NCBI GenBank assembly: GCA_029265335.1
Contig: JAJUJN010000149.1
Location: 1-5,694 of the forward strand
DNA length: 5,694 nucleotides
Source: Alcaligenaceae bacterium
GTDB taxonomy: Bacteria > Pseudomonadota > Gammaproteobacteria > Burkholderiales > Burkholderiaceae_B
Direction: 5' to 3'
A model generated the notes under the pieces. It was not told where the DNA came from and searched no databases. It saw only the letters and a program-made list of their open reading frames with translations. Positions 1-5,606 of the stretch are shown here, one piece after another (within the stretch, counting starts at the first letter, position 1; each line of letters starts with the position of its first letter). Both the position numbers and the translations under genes were made by a program.

Positions 1-1333
1 TGTGGAGGTTCTGCAACTGCGACCACAGAGCGTCGCCTTCGCCTTCAACGCCTTCGCGCAGGCAATCGTCGAACTTGGTGCGCAGCTCGCCCTCACGCAA
101 GGGGGCGTGGGGTGTGCCGCGGGCATGCTGAATTCGTCCGCTCTCGAACGTTTGCCCATTCTTGAGCCGAATCTCCAAGGTGTCGGCCTCGGCCAACGAA
201 GGCTCATGCGGGTTCACGGAATCTTCCACTTCGATCGACACCTTGGGCAACAGATTTTGCACCTCGGCTCGCTGGACGAATTCGTCGTGGAGCTGGGCCA
301 GCCCCACCTGCCGCGCGACCAGCGCCGCGGCCAGAGCAAACTCCAGACTGAACTTGGCCTCGAGCCCGGTCTGGGGCCGGTGATTGCGCAGCATCGACGC
401 CTGCGCCGGACCGATCGTGGCCTGGAGTGCCTCCACGTCTGTGGCGCTGATATCGTGCTCACGGGCCAGGTCGAGCGCCGCATCGATCAATCGGTGGGTA
501 GCAAAGCACATGGGGTATTTCTTGATACTGAGCCCCAACTTGAGGAACTGGGGATGGGCATCGATGTTGGGCATGGCTCGCTCACGATCCACCTTTCCAG
601 CTGGCGAGAGGGCCGCCAAAAACCCGCTGTGGTGCTCGAGCGCATCAGGCGCGGCCGTGAGGCCGGCCTCCGCCATATCCACAGCTTCGATGCCGTGGGC
701 TGCGGCCAGACCGGCGTGCATGGGTTTGGCCATGGCGCCAAAGTTGGCCACCAATCCGCAGGCCTGCGTGGCGGCCAGGCCGAACGCGTGCGCCGCCAAC
801 GAGCTGGGCGAGCGCCGCAGTGCCACCACCGCTGCCGCCACCGCCACCACCCCGAACACAGCGGTGGGATGCCAACCTTTGAGGTGATGCAGATCACTGT
901 CGCGACCAATCAGCTCGGCCCAGGTTTCGTAGCCCACCTGGTAGGCGCGCATCAGCTCCGCCCCCGAACTGCCCAGGCGCTGCCCTTCGGCCAACAATGC
1001 GGGCACCAGCACAGCGCTGGGGTGCCCTTGCAGGGCCACGTCGTCGTAATCGAGGGCATGAGCCGCGGTGGCGTTGATCAAAGCGGCATCGGCCACCGCA
1101 AAACCCGATTCGCGCCACAAAATCTGAGCGGGCCCGGGTTGCACGCCACGGCGTGAGACGAACTCGCGCAGGTGCTGCACCACGGGTTGATCACGACCCG
1201 CAATCATCACCGCCACAGTGTCGATAAAGCCGTTGCGGACCTGTTCAACGGCAGCAGTTGGCAAGGGTTGAGAAAGCGCTCCACTTGCCCAATGCGCCAA
1301 CTGCTGGGTGAGACCGAACCTTTGCGTGGACAT
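1..1333 (-). CDS. MmgE/PrpD family protein, C-terminus cut by the window edge
   Basis: An open frame of 444 codons runs from the ATG at 1333 to the left edge without a stop. Full family members are about 450-480 aa, so nearly all of the protein is present. The family includes 2-methylcitrate dehydratase, cis-aconitate decarboxylase (itaconate-forming) and epimerases. Family motifs seen are AAHALDYDD (90-98), HPSAVLVPALLAEGQ (104-118), GWHPTAVFG (153-161), ANFGAMAKPMHAG (196-208), GLTAAPDALE (224-233), IKKYPMCFATHRLID (270-284) and FSLEFALAAAL (328-338). The late segment HARGTPHAPLREGELRTKF (403-421) resembles the usual GxPxxPL-xxxELxxKF ending. By alignment with cis-aconitate decarboxylase, His104, His155, Lys203 and Lys272 are candidate active-site residues. 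The start has a GAGGTG five nt upstream. It is separated from the dehydrogenase by 86 nt containing a hairpin, so its expression may be tuned separately. The specific reaction is not determined; with no methylcitrate synthase or prpB nearby, 2-methylcitrate dehydratase is unlikely. Confidence 0.9.
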   Translation of the reverse strand, partial: MSTQRFGLTQQLAHWASGALSQPLPTAAVEQVRNGFIDTVAVMIAGRDQPVVQHLREFVSRRGVQPGPAQILWRESGFAVADAALINATAAHALDYDDVALQGHPSAVLVPALLAEGQRLGSSGAELMRAYQVGYETWAELIGRDSDLHHLKGWHPTAVFGVVAVAAAVVALRRSPSSLAAHAFGLAATQACGLVANFGAMAKPMHAGLAAAHGIEAVDMAEAGLTAAPDALEHHSGFLAALSPAGKVDRERAMPNIDAHPQFLKLGLSIKKYPMCFATHRLIDAALDLAREHDISATDVEALQATIGPAQASMLRNHRPQTGLEAKFSLEFALAAALVARQVGLAQLHDEFVQRAEVQNLLPKVSIEVEDSVNPHEPSLAEADTLEIRLKNGQTFESGRIQHARGTPHAPLREGELRTKFDDCLREGVEGEGDALWSQLQNLH

Positions 1334-1338
1334 CAAGA

Positions 1339-1344
1339 CACCTC
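1339..1344 (-). promoter_or_regulatory. Shine-Dalgarno GAGGTG of the MmgE/PrpD gene
   Basis: GAGGTG lies 5 nt before the ATG at 1333. It supports this start, with the conserved N-terminal helix of the family beginning a few residues later. The GAG is also part of an 8-bp palindrome (CTCGCGAG, 1342-1349), which is probably incidental. Confidence 0.7.
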
Positions 1345-1364
1345 GCGAGAAAGATGGCTGCGCA

Positions 1365-1392
1365 GGTGCCCGCTGCAATCGCAGCGGGCACC
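1365..1392 (-). repeat. Perfect 12-bp inverted repeat (GC-rich hairpin) between two genes
   Basis: In the gap between the dehydrogenase stop and the MmgE/PrpD start, GGTGCCCGCTGC is followed by the tetraloop GATT (minus strand) and then the exact reverse complement GCAGCGGGCACC. The stem is 12 of 12 paired, mostly G-C, and would be very stable in RNA. No run of T follows it on either strand (the minus strand continues TGCGCAGCCATCTTTCTCG), so it is not a standard intrinsic terminator. It could be an attenuating or processing hairpin that protects the upstream mRNA or lowers expression of the last gene. It ends 31 nt before the ATG, so it does not cover the ribosome-binding site. Confidence 0.85.
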
Positions 1393-1419
1393 GACGCCAG
1401 AAGAAGAACGTTGTCGCGA

Positions 1420-2592
1420 TCAGTAAGAGCGCGGCATGCCCAGAACATGCTGACCCCGGTAGGCCAGCACCAGGTTGGTGGAAATGGGCGCAATGCGCTG
1501 CACTCGTGCTTCGCGCCAGCGCCGCTCAACATCGTATTCACGAGCGTAGCCAAAGCCGCCGTGCGTTTGCATGCAAGCTTCGGCAGCGTTCCAGGCGGCT
1601 TCGGAAGCCAGCAGCTTGGCGATGTTGGCGTCTTCGCCGCAGGGTTCGCCTGCTTCGAACAGGGCCGCGGCCTTGCGAACCATCATGTCGGCAGCCTGCA
1701 TTTCCGCGTAGGCGCGAGCGATGGGGAACTGAATACCCTGGTTCTGACCGATCGGGCGATCGAATACCACCCGTTCAGTGGCGTACTGGCTGGCGGTACG
1801 AATGAACCAGTCGGCGTCACCGATGGACTCGTGCGACACCAGAATGCGCTCGGCGTTCATGCCATCGAGAATGCAACGGAAACCCTTGCCTTCCGGCCCG
1901 ATCAGGTTCTCTACCGGCACGCGCAAATCGTCGAAGAAAAGCTCGGTGGTGTTGTGGTTGATCATCGCATCGAGCTTGCGGATTTCGAGGCCATTGCCTT
2001 TGGCCTGCTGCATATCCACCAGCAGCACCGAAAGGCCATCGGTCTTTTTCTGCACTTCTTCGACCGGCGTGGTTCGCACCAGCAACAGCATGAGATCGGA
2101 ATGCTCGGCGCGCGAGGTCCATACCTTCTGGCCGTTCACCACATAATGATCACCGTCGCGTACCGCACGGGTCTTGAGCTTGGTGGTGTCGGTACCGGTG
2201 GTTGGCTCGGTAACCCCGAATGCCTGCAGACGCAATTCACCGCTGGCGATCTTGGGCAAATATTTGGCTTTTTGCTCGGGGCTGCCGTGACGCAGCAAGG
2301 TGCCCATGGTGTACATCTGCGCGTGCGCGGCGGCAGCATAGCAGCCGTTAGCATGACATTCCTGCAGAATGACGCCCGCAGCGCGGATGGGCAATCCGGC
2401 GCCACCATATTCTTCCGGAATCAGTGCGGCCAGAAAACCCGAGTCGGTCATGGCTTGCACGAACTCGGTGGGATAGGCCTCGCGCTTGTCGATGTCCCGC
2501 CAGTATTCGTTGGGAAAGTCGGCGCAGATACGACGCACGCTGTCACGGATATCGGCGTAGTCTTCGCCGAGCCCTACAGTCACTTCTTGCAT
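1420..2592 (-). CDS. Acyl-CoA dehydrogenase (FAD-dependent)
   Basis: A 390-aa, full-length acyl-CoA dehydrogenase that would oxidise an acyl-CoA to the 2-enoyl-CoA, passing electrons from FAD to electron-transferring flavoprotein. Visible are the N-terminal helical domain with IPEEYGGAGL (58-67), the flavin and substrate loop FGVTEPTTGTDTTKL (125-139), VWTSRAEHSD (157-166), the C-terminal helical domain with RVVFDRPIGQNQGIQFPIA (274-292), and QTHGGFGYAREYDVERRWRE (342-361). The usual late catalytic Glu (Glu376 in MCAD) is absent: that position reads RIAPISTN. Instead Glu248 in GMNAERILVS aligns with the catalytic Glu254 of isovaleryl-CoA dehydrogenase. This placement is typical of enzymes acting on branched or longer acyl-CoAs, and the protein should be active. 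The ATG has an AAGGA eight nt upstream. It follows the lyase by 45 nt. Substrate is inferred only from neighbours: a saturated branched acyl- or dicarboxyl-CoA. Confidence 0.94.
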   Translation of the reverse strand: MQEVTVGLGEDYADIRDSVRRICADFPNEYWRDIDKREAYPTEFVQAMTDSGFLAALIPEEYGGAGLPIRAAGVILQECHANGCYAAAAHAQMYTMGTLLRHGSPEQKAKYLPKIASGELRLQAFGVTEPTTGTDTTKLKTRAVRDGDHYVVNGQKVWTSRAEHSDLMLLLVRTTPVEEVQKKTDGLSVLLVDMQQAKGNGLEIRKLDAMINHNTTELFFDDLRVPVENLIGPEGKGFRCILDGMNAERILVSHESIGDADWFIRTASQYATERVVFDRPIGQNQGIQFPIARAYAEMQAADMMVRKAAALFEAGEPCGEDANIAKLLASEAAWNAAEACMQTHGGFGYAREYDVERRWREARVQRIAPISTNLVLAYRGQHVLGMPRSY

Positions 2593-2600
2593 GATTGTGA

Positions 2601-2605
2601 TCCTT
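2601..2605 (-). promoter_or_regulatory. Shine-Dalgarno AAGGA of the acyl-CoA dehydrogenase gene
   Basis: AAGGA is followed by an 8-nt spacer and then the ATG at 2592. It is a near-ideal site and decides the start of the dehydrogenase. The surrounding 45-nt gap is AT-richer than the genes and otherwise shows nothing. Confidence 0.8.
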
Positions 2606-2637
2606 GAATGGAATGAAATATGAGATAGCGCGCAACC

Positions 2638-3582
2638 TCAGGCGGCGGCGCGTTGCACCAAGGGGCGATAGTTGCGCGGCAGGCCAGCGCGGGCGAGGCC
2701 GCCATACATGGGGGTATCGGGCAGGTTGCGAGCCACGATCTCGCGAACTTCCACCAAACGTTCAAGATCCACACCCGTGCGCATGCCCATGCTGTCGAGC
2801 AGGAAGCAAAGGTCTTCCATCACGATGTTGCCGGTGGCGCCGGGTGCGAAAGGACATCCGCCCAGGCCTGCCAACGACGCATCGAATTGCCGTACGCCCG
2901 CCTCGAGAGCCGCAGTAACGTTGGCGAGCCCCAGGCCGCGCGTATCGTGAAAATGGGCGCCCAGCTTCATATTGGGCAGATCGGCCTGCACCGCCGTGAA
3001 GGCTTTGCGAACCTGGGCCGGATTGGCGTAACCCACGGTGTCGGCAATCATCAACTCGTCGGCTCCGGCCTCGGCCAGCATCACGGCAAAGCGGCGGATG
3101 TCATCGAGCGGAATCTCACCTTCGTAGGAGCAGCCCAGAGCGGTAGAGAGCCCACCACACAAAATGGGCCGGCGTTCGGCAGGAAGCTCGCGCAGCATCT
3201 CGGCGATACGGGCGAAGTCGGCGACCGACTCCTCGCGCTCACGACGCACGTTCTTCAGGTTGTGGGTTTTGCTGACCGACATGACGAAGTTGAGCTTGTG
3301 CACGCCCAGCTCCACTGCGCGCTGCGCGCCCTTGAGGTTGGGCACCAAGCCCACTACCGAGAGCCCGGGAATTTGCAGCGCTGCGCTCGCCACCTCGGCC
3401 GCATCCACAAACTGCGGCACCAGTTTGGGCGGCACGAACGAAGTGACTTCGATCTGCGGCATTCCCGTGGCGGCTTCGGCCCGAATCCAGGCCAGTTTCT
3501 CGTCGGTGGGAAAGAAAGTGTTCACCATTTGCAGGCCGTCGCGCAGGCCCACTTCGCATACTGTGACGTCTCGATCGGACAT
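2638..3582 (-). CDS. Hydroxymethylglutaryl-CoA lyase-like DRE-TIM metallolyase
   Basis: A 314-aa TIM-barrel lyase that should cleave a tertiary 3-hydroxyacyl-CoA (HMG-CoA to acetyl-CoA plus acetoacetate in the type enzyme) using a divalent metal. Signature residues align with human HMG-CoA lyase: Arg14-Asp15 in VGLRDGLQ, Glu45 in IEVTSFVPPKLVPQ, Asp181 in DTVG, metal ligands His210 and His212 in AHFHDTRG, Cys243 in AGLGGCPFAPGATGN, and Asn252. The active-site cysteine loop is the clearest mark of HMG-CoA lyase rather than isopropylmalate or homocitrate synthase. It differs from the canonical form at the first strand, with EVGLRDGLQMV in place of EVGPRDGLQNE, so it belongs to a divergent paralogue group whose substrate may not be HMG-CoA. 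(R)-citramalyl-CoA lyase is another member of this fold family. The start is supported by a strong AGGAG six nt upstream that overlaps the hydratase stop codon. The gap to the hydratase is only 9 nt, indicating tight coupling. Confidence 0.9.
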   Translation of the reverse strand: MSDRDVTVCEVGLRDGLQMVNTFFPTDEKLAWIRAEAATGMPQIEVTSFVPPKLVPQFVDAAEVASAALQIPGLSVVGLVPNLKGAQRAVELGVHKLNFVMSVSKTHNLKNVRREREESVADFARIAEMLRELPAERRPILCGGLSTALGCSYEGEIPLDDIRRFAVMLAEAGADELMIADTVGYANPAQVRKAFTAVQADLPNMKLGAHFHDTRGLGLANVTAALEAGVRQFDASLAGLGGCPFAPGATGNIVMEDLCFLLDSMGMRTGVDLERLVEVREIVARNLPDTPMYGGLARAGLPRNYRPLVQRAAA

Positions 3583-3588
3583 GAGAAT

Positions 3589-3593
3589 CTCCT
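3589..3593 (-). promoter_or_regulatory. Shine-Dalgarno AGGAG of the lyase gene, overlapping the hydratase stop
   Basis: AGGAG sits 6 nt before the lyase ATG, and its first two bases are the last two bases of the hydratase TAG stop codon. Ribosomes terminating on the hydratase would therefore stop right at the lyase initiation site, which fits coupled translation and fixes the start at 3582. Confidence 0.85.
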
Positions 3594-4389
3594 AGCGGCC
3601 CTGCCAGTTGGGTTTGCGCTTTTCGTTGAAGGCGCGCACCCCTTCCAGGCGGTCTTCGGTAGTGACGAGTCGGTTATAGGCTTCGATCTCGAATCGATAG
3701 CCAGTGAGAATATCGGTTTGCAGACCGTAATGAATCGACTTTTTGGCCTGGCGCACCGACAAGGGAGCGTTGCCGGCGATCTCCTGGGCGGTGGCCAAGG
3801 CTTCGGTGAGCAGTTGATCGCCGGGAAACACGGCGTTCACCATGCCCCATTCGTAGGCCTGCTGCGCCGTGAAGGGTCGTGCCGTGAGTATCAGTTCCTT
3901 GGCTCGACGCTCGCCCACGGCGCGGGCCAGGGTTTGCGTGCCGCCGCCGCCCGGCATGATGCCCAGTCGGGTTTCGGAGAGCGCAAAGCGGGCATGCTCT
4001 GCTGCGTAGACAAAGTCGCAACCCAGCAGCGTTTCGCAACCGCCACCGTAGGCCACCCCATTCACGGCAGCGATCACGGGTATGGGACATTCCAGCAACA
4101 GCATGAACGCGCGTTCGAAGAGTTCGTGCTGTGCCTGCCATTCGGCATTGCTCATGCCGTTGCGTTCTTTCAAATCGCCGCCCGCGCAGAATGCCCGATC
4201 GCCAGTGCCGGTGAGAATGACACAGCGGATATCTTCAGGATCAGCGGTGAGGCGCGACCACAGATCGAATAGTTCCCGACCCGTTTGAGTGTTGATGGCG
4301 TTCATCACCTCGGGCCGATTGAAGCTCGCCAGCAGCACGTGATCGGCAGGCTGTTCGAGACGGAGCATGGAGTAGTTGGGGAGTTTCAT
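3592..4389 (-). CDS. Enoyl-CoA hydratase/isomerase (crotonase family)
   Basis: A complete crotonase of 265 aa, expected to add water across the double bond of a 2-enoyl-CoA in the cytoplasm. It begins with the usual strand leading to FNRPEVMNA (residues 23-31). It has the oxyanion-hole and CoA loop AFCAGGDLKE (66-75) and VNGVAYGGGCE (109-119). Glu119 and Glu139 (in FALSETRLG) align with the two catalytic glutamates, Glu144 and Glu164, of rat mitochondrial hydratase, so hydratase rather than pure isomerase chemistry is likely. GIMPGGGGTQ (143-152) and the ending FNEKRKPNWQGR are also typical. The ATG at 4389 is chosen because the family normally has about 15-20 residues before the NRPE motif; the frame stays open upstream only as an overlap shadow of the CoA-transferase. 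It has no clear Shine-Dalgarno and starts 16 nt after the CoA-transferase stop, which suggests translational coupling. In context it would hydrate the product of the dehydrogenase to give the substrate of the lyase. Exact substrate unknown. Confidence 0.92.
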   Translation of the reverse strand: MKLPNYSMLRLEQPADHVLLASFNRPEVMNAINTQTGRELFDLWSRLTADPEDIRCVILTGTGDRAFCAGGDLKERNGMSNAEWQAQHELFERAFMLLLECPIPVIAAVNGVAYGGGCETLLGCDFVYAAEHARFALSETRLGIMPGGGGTQTLARAVGERRAKELILTARPFTAQQAYEWGMVNAVFPGDQLLTEALATAQEIAGNAPLSVRQAKKSIHYGLQTDILTGYRFEIEAYNRLVTTEDRLEGVRAFNEKRKPNWQGR

Positions 4390-4405
4390 GAGCCAGCGGA
4401 TAAGG

Positions 4406-5593
4406 TCAGGAATCGTTGGCAGCCTGACGGCTGCCGGCAATGAACGGCGCAAGGAGCTCGGTGTGGGCGCCCAGCGCCGGTGAAGCGCCCTGCGGCTGTG
4501 GCCGTTTGCCGTTGAAGGATATGGGCAGACCCACCAGCGGCGCACTGGAGCCCGCCACCTCTTGCACAATGCCCAGTGCAGCCGTTTGTGGGTGGTCGAG
4601 CATTTCGGCCACGTTCTGTACCGGTGCGCAGGGCACGCCTGCCTCTTCGAGCAGCTCCACCCATTCGGCAGAAGTGCGACGCTTCATCTCGGGCTCGATG
4701 AGCGCGTAGAGCGCGCTGGCATTGGCAACTCGCGTGGGATTGTCGACAAAGCGTTCGTCTTGCGGCCACTCGGGGTGACCCAACACCTTGGCCAGACGTT
4801 CGAACAACGTGTTGTTGCCGGCGGCCACGACCAGTTCACCGTCGGCGGTTTCGTAAGCGCGGTAAGGCACGATGCCAGCCTGGCCCGAGCCCGCCTTGCG
4901 CGGCAATTCACCAGAGCCGGCGTATTGCGCACACTGCATGGTCATCCAGGCCACTGCAGTTTCGAACAAAGACACATCCACCACCGCGCCTTCGCCGGTG
5001 TCTTTGCGTTGCAGCAGCGCCGCCACGATGCCCAGCGCGGCCCACATGGCGGTGCCCTGATCGATGATGGAAGGCCCCACCCGAACCGAGGGACGATCGG
5101 GCTCGCCCACCACGCTCATGATGCCGCCAAAGGCCTGCATCAGCGGGTCGTAGCCGGGTTTATCGGCCAGCGGGCCGTGGGCTCCGAAGGCACCCATGTT
5201 GCAGTACACCAATTCGGGTTTGAGCTCACGCAGTGCCGCTGCACCCAGGCCGAGCTTGTCGGTGTTGCCCGGGCGCATGTTCTGCAGCACGACATCGGCG
5301 CGCGCCACGATGAAATCCTTCAGGCCCTGGAGCTGCGCGGGGTCGCGCAAGTTCACGACCACCGAACGCTTGGCCCGGTTGAGTGCCTGAAACGTGGCGG
5401 CGACGCCGTCGAGAAACGGAGGGCCCCAGTGACGGGCGTCGTCGCCCGCAGGCTTTTCGATCTTGATGACCTCGGCGCCGAGATCGCCCAGCACCTGCCC
5501 CGCGTACGGTGCAGCCACGCTGTGGCCCAACTCGACGACAACGATGCCCTGCAAGGGCCCGGTAGACCGGTTTCTTTCCATGTCGTGATTCAT
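4406..5593 (-). CDS. Class III CoA-transferase (CaiB/BaiF family)
   Basis: The protein has 395 aa, the usual family length, and would move CoA from a donor thioester to a free carboxylic acid in the cytoplasm, activating it for degradation. Visible family features are the N-terminal Rossmann-like segment (VVVELGHSVAAPYAGQVLGDLGAEVIKIE, split as residues 18-30 and 31-46), the NLRDP strand near 81-85, QNMRPGN near 104-110, and a PGYDPLMQAFGG stretch at 146-157. Asp178 in PSIIDQGTAMW aligns with the catalytic Asp169 of formyl-CoA transferase, which forms the acyl-anhydride intermediate. The C-terminal part carries GVPCAPVQNVAEML and the closing LGAHTELL segment. The first ATG after the receptor stop (5593) is chosen; an ATG four codons later (5581) is equally possible, and a GAG about 12 nt upstream of it is the only weak ribosome-binding signal. 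A GTG start at 5644 would overlap the receptor gene and is disfavoured. Donor and acceptor acids cannot be read from the sequence. Confidence 0.93.
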   Translation of the reverse strand: MNHDMERNRSTGPLQGIVVVELGHSVAAPYAGQVLGDLGAEVIKIEKPAGDDARHWGPPFLDGVAATFQALNRAKRSVVVNLRDPAQLQGLKDFIVARADVVLQNMRPGNTDKLGLGAAALRELKPELVYCNMGAFGAHGPLADKPGYDPLMQAFGGIMSVVGEPDRPSVRVGPSIIDQGTAMWAALGIVAALLQRKDTGEGAVVDVSLFETAVAWMTMQCAQYAGSGELPRKAGSGQAGIVPYRAYETADGELVVAAGNNTLFERLAKVLGHPEWPQDERFVDNPTRVANASALYALIEPEMKRRTSAEWVELLEEAGVPCAPVQNVAEMLDHPQTAALGIVQEVAGSSAPLVGLPISFNGKRPQPQGASPALGAHTELLAPFIAGSRQAANDS

Positions 5594-5606
5594 CTCTAAT
5601 ACGTGA

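Noticed and set aside
645..875. A Gly-rich small minus-strand frame inside the MmgE/PrpD gene
   Set aside because: It is an out-of-frame reading of Ala/Val codons of the real gene, with no independent support.
2..1156. A 384-codon open frame on the plus strand
   Set aside because: It is codon-for-codon antisense to the MmgE/PrpD gene, whose minus-strand translation carries clear family motifs. The plus translation is His/Gly/Gln-rich with no known domain.
1365..1392. The hairpin as a rho-independent terminator
   Set aside because: Neither side is followed by a run of T, and a same-strand gene with a good ribosome-binding site starts 31 nt later.
1354..2607. A 417-codon open frame on the plus strand
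   Set aside because: It is the antisense shadow of the acyl-CoA dehydrogenase; the minus-strand protein is unmistakable.
2653..4272. A 539-codon open frame on the plus strand
   Set aside because: It lies antisense to the lyase and hydratase genes, spans their junction, and has no recognisable domain. Its length follows from the codon bias of the real genes in the codon-aligned opposite frame.
4390..4569. N-terminal extension of the hydratase to 4569
   Set aside because: The extra 60 residues are Arg/Trp/Pro-rich and read over the CoA-transferase C-terminus in another frame; crotonases do not have such an extension.
4562..5599. A 345-codon open frame on the plus strand
   Set aside because: It is antisense to the CoA-transferase, has no domain and has low-complexity His/Arg-rich composition.
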